Notes: generated by a model from the sequence alone, not told the origin. Positions 25,670-34,245 are shown, counted from the stretch's first letter. The stretch: DNA of 64,000 bases from UBA2357 sp041916775 (GCA_041916775.1 JAYRYZ010000016.1:52984-116983); one strand, 5' to 3'. A program made the numbers and translations.

Positions 25670-26713
25670 ATGAGAGTCGGCATCAACGGCATGGGTCGTA
25701 TCGGGCGCCTGGCCCTGCGTGCGGCGATGGGCGCGGCGGAACGGCAGGCGGACGATCCGCGCGCCGGCAACCGCGTGGAGGTCGTGCATGTGAACGAGCT
25801 GAAGGGCGGCGCTGCCGCGACTGCCCACCTGCTGGCATTCGACAGCGTGCAGGGCAGGTGGCGTGCGGACATTCGTGCCGAAGGCGAGGACACCATTCGT
25901 ATCGACGAGCGCACGCTGTCCTTCTCCTCGCACGCCACCGCGGCGGAGATCCCCTGGGGCGAGCTCGGCGTCGATGTGGTGCTGGAGTGCACCGGCAAGT
26001 TCCTCACGCCCGAAACCCTGCAAGGCCATCTCGACCGGGGCGCGAAGCGCGTGATCGTTGCCGCGCCGGTGAAGACGGGTGGCGTGCTCAACATCGTGGT
26101 CGGCATCAACCACGAGCAGTACGACCCGGCGCGCGACCACATCGTCACTGCGGCGTCGTGCACGACCAACTGCCTCGCGCCGGTGGTCAAGGTGGTGCAT
26201 GAGAACCTCGGCATCCGCCACGGCCAGATCACCACCATCCACGACCCCACCAACACCAACCTGGTGGTCGATGCGCCGCACAAGGACCTGCGCCGCGCGC
26301 GCAGCTCGCTGATGAGCCTTGCGCCCACCACCACCGGCAGCGCCACCGCGATCGCGCTGATCTACCCGGAGCTGAAGGGCAAGCTCAACGGCCATGCGGT
26401 GCGCGTGCCGGTGCTCAACGCGTCGCTGACCGACTGCGTGTTCGAGCTGCAGCGCGAGACCACGGCCGACGAAGTGAATGCGCTGTTCAAGGCGGCCGCG
26501 GGAGGGCCGCTCGCGGGCATCCTGGGCTACGAGGCGCGTCCGCTGGTGAGCGTCGATTACGCGCGGGATACGCGCAGCGCCATCGTTGATGCGCTGTCGA
26601 CGATGGTGACCGACGGCACCTTGCTGAAGGTGTATGCCTGGTACGACAACGAGATGGGCTACGCCTGCCGCATGGTCGATCTCGCCTGCCACATGGAAAG
26701 CGTCGGAATCTGA
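25670..26713 (+). CDS. Arsenic-operon glyceraldehyde-3-phosphate dehydrogenase
   Basis: A 347-residue type I GAPDH: VGINGMGRIGR for NAD binding, catalytic C164 in AASCTTNCLAPVVKV, and C-terminal WYDNEMGYACRMVDL. In arsJ operons this enzyme uses arsenate in place of phosphate and forms 1-arseno-3-phosphoglycerate, which ArsJ then exports. The neighbouring arsJ, 5 bp downstream, supports that dedicated role rather than glycolysis. The ATG has GGAG 6 bases upstream; a TTG 12 bases earlier is unlikely. It is the first gene after the ars promoter. Confidence 0.92.
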   Translation: MRVGINGMGRIGRLALRAAMGAAERQADDPRAGNRVEVVHVNELKGGAAATAHLLAFDSVQGRWRADIRAEGEDTIRIDERTLSFSSHATAAEIPWGELGVDVVLECTGKFLTPETLQGHLDRGAKRVIVAAPVKTGGVLNIVVGINHEQYDPARDHIVTAASCTTNCLAPVVKVVHENLGIRHGQITTIHDPTNTNLVVDAPHKDLRRARSSLMSLAPTTTGSATAIALIYPELKGKLNGHAVRVPVLNASLTDCVFELQRETTADEVNALFKAAAGGPLAGILGYEARPLVSVDYARDTRSAIVDALSTMVTDGTLLKVYAWYDNEMGYACRMVDLACHMESVGI

Positions 26714-26718
26714 GGGCC

Positions 26719-28038
26719 ATGAAGGTGTCGACACGTCCGCTGCCCTCGCAGCCCCCCGAGGGGGGGCGCCCCGCCTCCGGGAAGCCCGGCGGCGGTCTGC
26801 AGCCCGCCGAGCGCAATTACGCCATCGTCACGGCCGCCTACTGGGGCTTCACGCTCACCGATGGCGCGTTGCGCATGCTTGTGCTGCTGCACTTCTATCG
26901 GCTGGGCTATTCGCCCTTCACGCTCGCCTTCCTGTTCCTGCTCTACGAGGCGGCGGGCGTGGTGGCGAACCTGCTGGGTGGCTGGCTGGCGACGCGTTAC
27001 GGCATTGCGCGCATGCTGGTGGTGGGCCTGGTCACCCAGATCAGCGGCTTCCTGCTGCTTTCGGCGCTCGATCCGACATGGACCGCGGCGATGGCCGTCG
27101 CGTGGGTCGTGATCGCGCAGGGAGTCTGCGGCGTGGCCAAGGATCTGACCAAGACGGCGAGCAAGTCCGCGATCAAGATCACCCAGGCCGAGGCGAAGGC
27201 CGCGGGCACCGGCCAGCTCTTCAAGTGGGTGGCCTGGTTCACCGGCAGCAAGAACGCGATGAAGGGCTTCGGTTTCTTCCTCGGCGGCGTGCTGCTGGAG
27301 GTGCTCGGGTTTCGCGTGGCGCTGTGGGCGATGGCCGGATTGCTCGCGCTGGTGCTCGCAGGTGTCGTGTTCTCGCTGCCGCCGATGATGGGCAAGAAGA
27401 AGGCGTCGCGTTCGGTGCGCGAACTCTTCGCGAAGAACCCGGGCATCAACGCGCTGGCGGCCGCACGCGTGGTGCTGTTCGGTGCGCGCGACGTGTGGTT
27501 CGTGGTCGGCGTGCCGGTGTTCCTCTATTCGGCGGGCTGGACCTTCACGATGGTCGGCACCTTCCTCGCGGCATGGACCATCGGCTACGGCCTGGTGCAG
27601 GCGCTCGCCCCCCAGCTGGTGAGGCGCAGCGAGGACGGTTTGAGCCACGAGGTGCCTGCGGCGCGCCTGTGGTCGGCCCTGCTCGCGCTCGTGCCGGCGG
27701 CGCTCGCGCTCGCGGTGTGGCTGGAACTCCCCAGCCTGGAATGGGTGGTGGTCGGTGGTCTCGGGTTGTTCGGCGTCGCGTTTGCGATCAACTCGTCGGT
27801 ACACTCCTATCTCGTGCTCGCCTATGCGGGCTCCGAGAAGGCCGCCGAGGATGTCGGCTTCTACTATGCTGCCAACGCGCTCGGCCGTTTCATCGGTACG
27901 CTGCTGTCGGGATTGCTGTACCAATGGGGCGGGCTGCTGTTCGCCCTGATCGGCTCGGCGGTGATGCTGTCGCTGTGCTGGTTCGCGACGCTGGCCTTGC
28001 CGACGACACGCCACGACACTGCACGACAGGCGCCCTGA
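26719..28038 (+). CDS. arsJ: ArsJ organoarsenical (1-arseno-3-phosphoglycerate) efflux MFS protein
   Basis: A 439-residue major-facilitator protein with about 11-12 hydrophobic segments. The family-typical opening is NYAIVTAAYWGFTLTDGALRMLVLLHFY; the central loop is KDLTKTASKSAIKITQ and later there is LVLAYAGSEKAAEDVGFYY. It works with the preceding GAPDH: export of the unstable arseno-sugar-phosphate amounts to arsenate efflux. A Pro/Gly-rich N-terminal extension of about 30 residues precedes the first helix, so a start further downstream cannot be excluded. Confidence 0.93.
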   Translation: MKVSTRPLPSQPPEGGRPASGKPGGGLQPAERNYAIVTAAYWGFTLTDGALRMLVLLHFYRLGYSPFTLAFLFLLYEAAGVVANLLGGWLATRYGIARMLVVGLVTQISGFLLLSALDPTWTAAMAVAWVVIAQGVCGVAKDLTKTASKSAIKITQAEAKAAGTGQLFKWVAWFTGSKNAMKGFGFFLGGVLLEVLGFRVALWAMAGLLALVLAGVVFSLPPMMGKKKASRSVRELFAKNPGINALAAARVVLFGARDVWFVVGVPVFLYSAGWTFTMVGTFLAAWTIGYGLVQALAPQLVRRSEDGLSHEVPAARLWSALLALVPAALALAVWLELPSLEWVVVGGLGLFGVAFAINSSVHSYLVLAYAGSEKAAEDVGFYYAANALGRFIGTLLSGLLYQWGGLLFALIGSAVMLSLCWFATLALPTTRHDTARQAP

Positions 28039-28067
28039 GCGGCCCCGGGCGACCTCCACACGAGAGC

Positions 28068-28412
28068 ATGACGCGCACCATGGACAAGAACACCGCACTG
28101 CCGATCTTCGAGGCCCTGTCGTCGGGGACGCGACTGGACGTCTTCCGCCTGCTGGTGCGTGCCGGCCCGGCGGGCATGGTGGCGGGCGAGTTGTCGGGGG
28201 CATTGGAAGTCGCTCCCACCAACATGTCCTTCCACCTCAAGACGCTGACCCACGCCGGCCTGGTGTCGGTGGTGCAGGAAGGGCGCTTCCAGCGCTACCG
28301 CGCCAACATGGGGTTGATGCAAGAACTCGTCGGCTACCTCACCGAGGAGTGCTGCAGCGGTGTGCCGGAACTGTGCGGCATCGACGCCTGTGCAAGCGGC
28401 CTGAAATGCTGA
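28068..28412 (+). CDS. arsR: ArsR-type arsenic-responsive repressor with C-terminal cysteines
   Basis: A 114-residue winged-helix protein: FEALSSGTRLDVFRLLV, recognition helix around VAPTNMSFHLKTLTHAGLV, wing EGRFQRYRA. The As(III)-binding cysteines are not in the helix-3 ELCVC position of E. coli ArsR. They lie at the C-terminus (EECCSGVPELCGIDACASGLKC), reminiscent of the C-terminal Cys pair plus one arrangement of Acidithiobacillus ArsR. An ATG at 28080 is an alternative start. It is third in the operon rather than first, and probably represses the whole unit through the palindrome before the GAPDH gene. Confidence 0.9.
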   Translation: MTRTMDKNTALPIFEALSSGTRLDVFRLLVRAGPAGMVAGELSGALEVAPTNMSFHLKTLTHAGLVSVVQEGRFQRYRANMGLMQELVGYLTEECCSGVPELCGIDACASGLKC

Positions 28413-28464
28413 AACACGATCACGCCCGGCCGATCCGGGCACCTGCAAGCAAACGGAGCCTGTA

Positions 28465-28539
28465 ATGAACTGCAAGATCCACGGCCGACACCGGCCCGCC
28501 CCGCGCGCATCCGTCGCCCTCGGCGCGGCGGAGGTGTGA
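28465..28539 (+). CDS. Possible 24-residue ORF between arsR and acr3
   Basis: An ATG with CGGAG 8 bases upstream opens a 24-codon frame (MNCKIHGRHRPAPRAS...) that ends in TGA one base before the acr3 start. Its last codons contain the GGCGGAGG that serves acr3. It could be a coupling leader or a decayed remnant. No homology is recognised. A GCCCGG/CCGGGC hairpin lies just upstream at 28424-28440. Weakly supported. Confidence 0.25.
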   Translation: MNCKIHGRHRPAPRASVALGAAEV

Positions 28540-28540
28540 G

Positions 28541-29578
28541 ATGGGCCTCTTCGAACGTTACCTGACGGTGTGGGTCGCGCTGGGCATCCTCGCCGGGGTG
28601 GGCCTGGGGCTGGTGGCGCCCGGCGCCTTCCAGCTCATCGCCGGCCTCGAGTTCGCGCAGGTGAACCTGGTGGTTGCGGTGTTCATCTGGGTGATGATCT
28701 ACCCGATGATGATCCAGATCGACTGGCACGCGGTGAAGGACGTCGGCCGGAAGCCGCAGGGCCTGATCCTCACCCTGGTGGTGAACTGGCTGATCAAGCC
28801 CTTCACGATGGCGGCGCTGGGCGTGCTGTTCTTCCAGCACCTCTTCGCGCCCTGGGTGGATCCGCAGTCCGCAGGCGAGTACATCGCCGGCATGATCCTG
28901 CTCGGCGTGGCGCCGTGTACCGCGATGGTGTTCGTGTGGAGTCAGCTGGTGAAGGGCGACCCCAACTACACGCTGGTGCAGGTGTCGGTGAACGACATCG
29001 TGATGGTGTTCGCCTTCGCCCCGATCGCCGCCTTCCTGCTCGGCGTGACCGACCTCACCGTGCCGTGGGAGACGCTGCTGCTGTCCACCGTGCTTTACGT
29101 GGTGCTGCCGCTCGTCGCCGGCATGGCGACCCGGCATGTGTTGGAGAAGCGCTCGGCGCACGCGGTGGGCGACTTCGTCGGCCGCCTCAAGCCGTGGTCG
29201 GTGGTGGGGCTGATCGCCACCGTGGTACTGCTGTTCGGCTTCCAGGCACGCACCATCGTCGACCAGCCGCTGGTGATCGGGCTGATCGCCGTGCCGCTGC
29301 TGGTGCAGAGCTACGGCATCTTCCTCATCGCCTATGTGGCTGCCAGGGTGATGAAGCTGCCGCACAACGTGGCCGGCCCCGCCTGCCTGATCGGCACCTC
29401 GAACTTCTTCGAGCTGGCGGTGGCGGTGGCGATCTCGCTGTTCGGGCTGAACTCGGGCGCGGCTCTGGCGACCGTGGTCGGCGTGCTGGTGGAGGTGCCG
29501 GTGATGCTGTCGTTGGTGGCCATCATCAACCGCACCCGACAATGGTTTCCCGCAGCGGCGGAGGCGCAGCGCAACTGA
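28541..29578 (+). CDS. acr3: ACR3-family arsenite efflux permease
   Basis: A 345-residue permease with 10 predicted helices. The family hallmarks are MIYPMMIQIDW, the conserved Cys in GVAPCTAMVFVWS (needed for As(III) transport in ACR3) and SNFFELAVAVAISLFG. It exports arsenite using the proton motive force. Length and motifs identify ACR3 rather than the 430-residue ArsB, although such genes are often labelled arsB. GGCGGAGG lies just upstream. It precedes arsC, so arsenate reduced there can leave as arsenite. Confidence 0.94.
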   Translation: MGLFERYLTVWVALGILAGVGLGLVAPGAFQLIAGLEFAQVNLVVAVFIWVMIYPMMIQIDWHAVKDVGRKPQGLILTLVVNWLIKPFTMAALGVLFFQHLFAPWVDPQSAGEYIAGMILLGVAPCTAMVFVWSQLVKGDPNYTLVQVSVNDIVMVFAFAPIAAFLLGVTDLTVPWETLLLSTVLYVVLPLVAGMATRHVLEKRSAHAVGDFVGRLKPWSVVGLIATVVLLFGFQARTIVDQPLVIGLIAVPLLVQSYGIFLIAYVAARVMKLPHNVAGPACLIGTSNFFELAVAVAISLFGLNSGAALATVVGVLVEVPVMLSLVAIINRTRQWFPAAAEAQRN

Positions 29579-29626
29579 CCCGGCAAACAACACACGACCA
29601 GTCATGGCAAGACAATGAGGACATCC

Positions 29627-30049
29627 ATGAGCGAGATCACGATCTATCACAACCCGCGCTGCGGTACCTCGCGCAACACCCTCGCGATGATCCGCAACAG
29701 CGGCGAGGCGCCGAGGGTCATCGAGTACCTGCAGACTCCGCCCGGACGCGAGACGCTGCTCGCCCTGATCGCCGCCGCCGGCCTCGGCGTGCGCGGCATC
29801 GTGCGCGCGAAGGAGGCGCTGTTCACCGAGCTCGGCCTCGATGACCCGGCGACGAGCGATGCCGAGCTCATCGACGCGATGCTGGCCCACCCCATCCTGA
29901 TCAACCGCCCGATCGTCGTCACGCCGCTGGGCACGCGCCTGTGCCGGCCATCCGAGGTGGTGCTGGACATCCTGCCCCAGGCGCAGCGCGGCGCCTTCAC
30001 CAAGGAAGACGGCGAGCGCGTCGTCGATGCGGAGGGGCGCCGTGTCTGA
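29627..30049 (+). CDS. arsC: Glutaredoxin-dependent arsenate reductase
   Basis: A 140-residue ArsC of the E. coli R773 class. The catalytic C12 is in YHNPRCGTSRNT and the arsenate-binding Arg is in NRPIVVTPLGTRLCRP. It reduces As(V) to As(III) with glutathione and glutaredoxin. GAGG lies 6 bases before the ATG; a frame extension to 29615 is disregarded. It overlaps the arsH start by 8 bp. Confidence 0.94.
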   Translation: MSEITIYHNPRCGTSRNTLAMIRNSGEAPRVIEYLQTPPGRETLLALIAAAGLGVRGIVRAKEALFTELGLDDPATSDAELIDAMLAHPILINRPIVVTPLGTRLCRPSEVVLDILPQAQRGAFTKEDGERVVDAEGRRV

Positions 30050-30779
30050 GGCCACGCAGATCCGGCAGGCAGACGACCTGCCCAACATCGACGCGGACCT
30101 GTTCCGCGTGCCCGATCCGGCAGCGCTGCACGTGGCGCCACCGTCCGCCCATCCGCCGCGCATCGCGCTGCTGTACGGCTCGCTGCGCGCGCGGTCGTTC
30201 AGCCGCCTGCTCGTCGAGGAGGCCGCCCGGCTGCTGCGCGCGATGGGCGCCGAGACGCGCATCTTCAACCCCAGCGGCCTGCCGCTCGCCGACGACGCGC
30301 CCGACACCCACCCCAAGGTGGTCGAGCTGCGTGCGCTCACGCAGTGGGCCGAAGGCATGGTGTGGTGCTCGCCGGAACGCCACGGCGCGATGACGGGCAT
30401 CATGAAGACGCAGATCGACTGGGTTCCGCTGTCGATCGGCGCGGTGCGCCCCACGCAGGGCAAGACGCTCGCGCTGATGCAGGTGTGCGGCGGCTCGCAG
30501 TCCTTCAACGCGGTCAATCAGATGCGCGTGCTCGGGCGCTGGATGCGCATGCTGACGATTCCCAACCAGTCCTCGGTCGCCAAGGCCTTCCTCGAGTTCG
30601 ACGACAAGGACCGCATGAAGCCCTCCGCCTATTACGACCGCGTGGTGGATGTGATGGAGGAACTGGTGAAGTTCACGCTGCTCACGCGCGACATCGCGCC
30701 CCATCTCGTCGATCGCTACAGCGAGCGCAAGGAGAGCGCCGCCGAACTGTCGGCGCGGGTGAATCAGGCTGCAATCTGA
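30042..30779 (+). CDS. arsH: ArsH NADPH-dependent FMN oxidoreductase
   Basis: A 245-residue flavodoxin-like protein. The FMN phosphate loop is LYGSLRARSFSR, followed by PERHGAMTGIMKTQIDWVPLS and the ArsH-specific TLALMQVCGGSQSFNAVNQMR. ArsH oxidises trivalent organoarsenicals to less toxic pentavalent forms and can reduce quinones or azo dyes. GTG 30042 has GGAGG 6 bases upstream and sits inside the arsC end. It adds an organoarsenical branch to an operon that has no arsM within the window. Confidence 0.92.
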   Translation: MSEATQIRQADDLPNIDADLFRVPDPAALHVAPPSAHPPRIALLYGSLRARSFSRLLVEEAARLLRAMGAETRIFNPSGLPLADDAPDTHPKVVELRALTQWAEGMVWCSPERHGAMTGIMKTQIDWVPLSIGAVRPTQGKTLALMQVCGGSQSFNAVNQMRVLGRWMRMLTIPNQSSVAKAFLEFDDKDRMKPSAYYDRVVDVMEELVKFTLLTRDIAPHLVDRYSERKESAAELSARVNQAAI

Positions 30780-30824
30780 GGCGGACAGGCGCACAATGGG
30801 GCTGTCTCTGCTGGAGCGAGCATC

Positions 30825-32288
30825 ATGGACACCATGCTTTCCTGGTCTCTGCCTGTCCTGCATGGCGGGCTGGGTAACCTTGCTGCCTACCTTGCGGCAC
30901 ATGTGCTGCTGTGCCTGCTACCCGCCTTCTTCATCGCCGGCGCGATGTCGGCGCTGATTCCCAAGGAGACGGTGACCCGCTTCCTGGGGCGCAATTCCAG
31001 CAAGGCCGTGTCGTACCCTGCCGCGGCGGCGGCCGGCTCCCTGCTCGCGGTGTGCTCCTGCACCATCGTCCCGCTCTTCGCCGGCATCTACAAGAAAGGG
31101 GCGGGGCTCGGCCCGGCGATCACCTTCCTGTTCTTCGCGCCGGCCGCCAACATCCTGGCGCTGGTCTACACCGGCGGCATCATCGGCCCCGACCTCGCGG
31201 TTGCGCGCTTTCTGCTGTCGCTGGTCTTCGGCATCGGCATCGGCCTCATCATGGCGCTGCTCTTCAGCGCCGACGACGCCGCGCACGACCGGGCCACCGA
31301 CACGGCCTTCGGCGCGCAGGGCGCGGGCATGGGCCGGATGGCGCTGGTGTTCCTGTTCGTGTGGGTCGCGCTGCTGCTCGCGGGGACGCTCAAGCTCGGC
31401 GTGCTGACCGGAACCTACCTGAGCTTCGACCTCCCGCTTGGCGACGCGCAGGGCTGGCAGGCCGCGCTCGATCGCCTCGTTCCCTATGACGCGGCAAAAG
31501 GCGAGGAGGGCGTGTCGCTGCAGGGTGTCGCGCTGATCGGCCTGCTCGGTGCAATCGGCTTCGCCGCCTGGCGCGGGCTGGAGAACATCGTCGACGGCGC
31601 CAACGCCTGGACCTGGGCCAGCCTCGCGCTGATCGCAGCCACGCTGCTGGTCGCGGCGCTTTCCGTCGCGCCGGTGGAGGGCGGGCTGCGGATCGGCCTC
31701 ACCGGCAAGTTCTTCGGCGTGGCGGCCGCGCTCGCGCTGCTGCATGTGATCATCCGTCGTCACCTCAACGAGGACGAGCTGCGCGACTGGCTGTGGGAGT
31801 CCTGGCGCTTCGTGAAGCAGATCTTTCCGCTGCTGGTGGTGGGGGTCTTCATCGTCGGCATGATCCGGGTGCTGATCCGTCCGGAATGGATCGAGATGGT
31901 GGCCGGCACCAACTCGCTCGGCGGAAACCTGGCGGGTGTGGCGTTCGGCGTGTTCATGTACTTCCCCACCCTGGTCGAGGTGCCGATCGCGAAGATGTTC
32001 CTCGAACTCGGCATGCACCGCGGCCCGCTGCTCGCCTACCTGATGTCGGACCCCGAGCTTTCGCTGCAAAGCATCCTGATCATCTCCGCGATCATCGGCC
32101 GCCGGAAGACTTTCACCTACGTCGGCCTGGTCGCGCTCTTCAGCGCCACGGCGGGCTTCACTTACGGCGCTTGGATTGACGGCGCTGCGCTGCTCGCGCT
32201 CGCGCTGTACCTCGCGGGCTTCATCGCGTCGATGGCGCTGCTGCTGTCTCTTGCAAGCCGTCACGCGTCCTCACCCAAAGGAGTCTGA
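30825..32288 (+). CDS. ArsP-like permease (DUF318 family)
   Basis: A 487-residue membrane protein with two related halves of about four to five helices each. The family motif SLLAVCSCTIVPLFAGIYKKGAGLGPA appears in the first half and FMYFPTLVEVPIAK in the second. ArsP members of this family export trivalent methyl- and aromatic arsenicals, and CSC is part of the conserved pattern. A position after arsH and before a small thioredoxin supports an organoarsenical role, but other DUF318 permeases have no known substrate. The Shine-Dalgarno GGAGCG lies about 8 bases upstream. Confidence 0.8.
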   Translation: MDTMLSWSLPVLHGGLGNLAAYLAAHVLLCLLPAFFIAGAMSALIPKETVTRFLGRNSSKAVSYPAAAAAGSLLAVCSCTIVPLFAGIYKKGAGLGPAITFLFFAPAANILALVYTGGIIGPDLAVARFLLSLVFGIGIGLIMALLFSADDAAHDRATDTAFGAQGAGMGRMALVFLFVWVALLLAGTLKLGVLTGTYLSFDLPLGDAQGWQAALDRLVPYDAAKGEEGVSLQGVALIGLLGAIGFAAWRGLENIVDGANAWTWASLALIAATLLVAALSVAPVEGGLRIGLTGKFFGVAAALALLHVIIRRHLNEDELRDWLWESWRFVKQIFPLLVVGVFIVGMIRVLIRPEWIEMVAGTNSLGGNLAGVAFGVFMYFPTLVEVPIAKMFLELGMHRGPLLAYLMSDPELSLQSILIISAIIGRRKTFTYVGLVALFSATAGFTYGAWIDGAALLALALYLAGFIASMALLLSLASRHASSPKGV

Positions 32289-32290
32289 TC

Positions 32291-32530
32291 ATGCTCGAAA
32301 TCAAGGTGCTCGGCCCCGGCTGCGCCAACTGCCGCAAGCTGGAGGAACTCGTCCGCGATGCGCTCGCCGCCACCGGCATACAGGCCGAGGTCGTCAAGAT
32401 CACCGATATGGAGGAGATCGTCGCCCACGACGTCCTCAAGACGCCCGGGTTGGTGATTGGTGGCAAGTTGGTCTCGTCGGGGCGGATTCCGACGAGCGCA
32501 ACGATCGCTGAGTGGATCCGCGCCGCCTGA
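32291..32530 (+). CDS. Small thioredoxin-fold redox protein (CxxC)
   Basis: A 79-residue protein with a thioredoxin fold and an N-terminal active site GPGCANCRKLEE (CxxC), followed by TPGLVIGGKLVSSGRIP containing the cis-Pro region. This MTH895-like class often follows DUF318/ArsP permease genes. It starts 2 bp after the permease stop, so the two are coupled. A likely role is thiol redox of the permease or its substrate, which is inference. Last gene of the ars operon. Confidence 0.88.
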   Translation: MLEIKVLGPGCANCRKLEELVRDALAATGIQAEVVKITDMEEIVAHDVLKTPGLVIGGKLVSSGRIPTSATIAEWIRAA

Positions 32531-32600
32531 GGCCTGCGAACGCCAACGGTGCGATGACGCGGCCCACTTGTGACAAGGGACGCCGTCAATTTCGGCCCAT

Positions 32601-32650
32601 CTGGCGCCGCTACATCTCCGGGGCATGACCTTCGGGGATCTTGGCGCCAG
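32601..32650. repeat. 8-bp perfect inverted repeat downstream of the ars operon
   Basis: CTGGCGCC (32601-32608) and GGCGCCAG (32643-32650) are perfect inverted copies separated by 34 bp. They lie 70-120 bp past the thioredoxin stop in a 281-bp gap. They could close a stem-loop that ends the ars transcript. No T tract follows. The rest of the gap turns A/T rich from about 32700. Confidence 0.35.
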
Positions 32651-32811
32651 AGTCCTCCCACGCTGCGCGCCGAGACGGCACGACCATCGGGGCACCGCGT
32701 CAGATCAAATGTCGGAAGAACAGGAGCTTTATTCTTCTTTCTGCTGATTTATTCGAAGTATTGACGGTGCAAGAATCGTCTCCATTACTGCATTACTTAC
32801 AGGAGATGATC

Positions 32812-33225
32812 GTGTTCTATGCACTCAGTTGGTTCCTGGTGTTCGGCCTGGTCGCACTCTGGTCGCTGGCAGTCTGGGCGCTGCATGCCGTTGCCGTGTG
32901 GTCGGTATCGAATGCCGACACGTTGAGCGGTGTCGCACAAGGTGCAGAGGGTCTTGGTCTGCCGGTGTGGCTGTCACCCTGGGTACCGGCGGAAGAAGTC
33001 GAGGCGATGACCGCGTTGCTGACAGATCTTGCCCCGGTCGTCGAAGCTCTGCTCCAGACCGTGCCAGCGCTGACCGGCAGCCTGACGCTGGTGTCCTGGG
33101 TGATCTGGGGCCTGGGCAGCGGGCTGCTGCTCCTGCTGGGCGCAGGGCTTCACGTGGTGATTGCGATGTGGCGCCGGCGCAGCGGATATTCGGGTACGCA
33201 GCACGCAAGACGGTTGGCGGCATGA
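32812..33225 (+). CDS. Membrane protein of unknown function, two helices
   Basis: About 137 residues with an N-terminal membrane segment (FYALSWFLVFGLVALWSLAVWALHAVAVW) and a C-terminal one (VSWVIWGLGSGLLLLLGAGLHVVIAMW), followed by a short basic tail. The central loop is about 50 residues (WLSPWVPAEEVEAMTALLTDLAP). GTG 32812 is favoured because AGGAG lies 6-7 bases upstream; ATG 32806 directly abuts the AGGAG. No family name is recognised. It stands alone between the ars operon and a convergent WcbI-like gene, in a locally less GC-rich stretch. Confidence 0.6.
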   Translation: MFYALSWFLVFGLVALWSLAVWALHAVAVWSVSNADTLSGVAQGAEGLGLPVWLSPWVPAEEVEAMTALLTDLAPVVEALLQTVPALTGSLTLVSWVIWGLGSGLLLLLGAGLHVVIAMWRRRSGYSGTQHARRLAA

Positions 33226-33242
33226 GGCATCTTGCCGGGCGA

Positions 33243-33286
33243 TGCACGGGGGGCGATCATGTCTGAGACGATACGCCCGCCATGCA
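33243..33286. terminator. Imperfect hairpin between convergent genes
   Basis: Arms at 33243-33255 and 33274-33286 pair over about 13 positions with two mismatches (TGCACGGGGGGCG against CGCCCGCCATGCA), loop about 18 nt. The placement between converging stop codons suits a terminator, but there is no T tract. Confidence 0.3.
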
Positions 33287-33327
33287 CATGAGATGGACGA
33301 GGCGCTACGATTCTGACGCCCCAGATC

Positions 33328-34245
33328 TCACCAGTTGGTGTCGTGATCCAGATAGCGGCTCATGTACTCGGTGAAGGTCCATTGCTGCGTGTGCCAGCGA
33401 AAGCGCATATCCGGTCGGTAAAACTTCAGCCCCAGACCTTCGGCAACGGCGGGTTCGATTGGCTCCTCGATGACGTCCATGTCCGGCATCGCGGATAGTG
33501 CCGTGGCCAATCGCGATCTTGCCATCTCGGCGTCACCCCTCATGAAGGGCTGTATGGCTGACAGTGTGCGCATGGCCAGTTCGCCGATAGCCTCTGCACG
33601 GACGTGCGCATAAGTCAGAAACAGATGACGTTCACGGAAATTGGCCCACACATAGTCGCCGATCTTCACGTCACAGTGTGCGTCCCGGTCCTCCAGCTTG
33701 CGTCGAGATCTTTCCAGCAGTGCGCTCAGGTCCGGCATGCGCTGGGCGGAAAGTTGCAGGTAGGCCTCAAGTGCTGACGGACCCTTGAGGCCACGTGCGA
33801 CGATTTCCTGCGCCAACCGGTTGCCATAGGGATAACGCCCCCATGCATAGCCAGGCTCGGCGACATTCCGGGGGTTGCCAATGGCGGCAAACGGCCACAT
33901 ACAGGTCATGACGATGCCGGGAAAGACGATTCTCGGACAACCGTCTGGACAGTGATTGCGGAGGTATTGACGCAGATGCAGTCTGAATTGACGGAGCTCC
34001 GACATGTGCTCCGTGGTCGGCAGTTCAGGCTGGCTGTCGTACTGCTCCAGGTAAAGGCAGCAGCGTCGCATCTGCTCTGGAGTGGGCTGGTCTGCCACCT
34101 GACCCGGAGGTGCGTGATTGAGCACGCACAGATAGCCCTTCTCCCCGTAGGCGGCAGCCAGAAGCATGGCCAGAAACGGTGTTTGGCAGTTGCCGTAGAG
34201 GACGACGAGTTCCGCGTCGGGGGAGGTGTTGCCGTAGAACAGCAT
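33328..34245 (-). CDS. WcbI-like polysaccharide-biosynthesis putative acetyltransferase
   Basis: A 305-residue soluble protein beginning near VVLYGNCQTPFLAMLL, the N-terminal GNCQ signature of the WcbI family. YDSQPELPTTEH and PGIVMTCMWPFAAIGNP come next, followed by a helical C-terminal half. WcbI of Burkholderia takes part in capsule modification and binds CoA. No capsule or glycosyltransferase genes are nearby, so it is an orphan. No clear Shine-Dalgarno is seen before ATG 34245. Codon use looks less GC-biased than in neighbouring operons, which may indicate transfer. Confidence 0.65.
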   Translation of the reverse strand: MLFYGNTSPDAELVVLYGNCQTPFLAMLLAAAYGEKGYLCVLNHAPPGQVADQPTPEQMRRCCLYLEQYDSQPELPTTEHMSELRQFRLHLRQYLRNHCPDGCPRIVFPGIVMTCMWPFAAIGNPRNVAEPGYAWGRYPYGNRLAQEIVARGLKGPSALEAYLQLSAQRMPDLSALLERSRRKLEDRDAHCDVKIGDYVWANFRERHLFLTYAHVRAEAIGELAMRTLSAIQPFMRGDAEMARSRLATALSAMPDMDVIEEPIEPAVAEGLGLKFYRPDMRFRWHTQQWTFTEYMSRYLDHDTNW

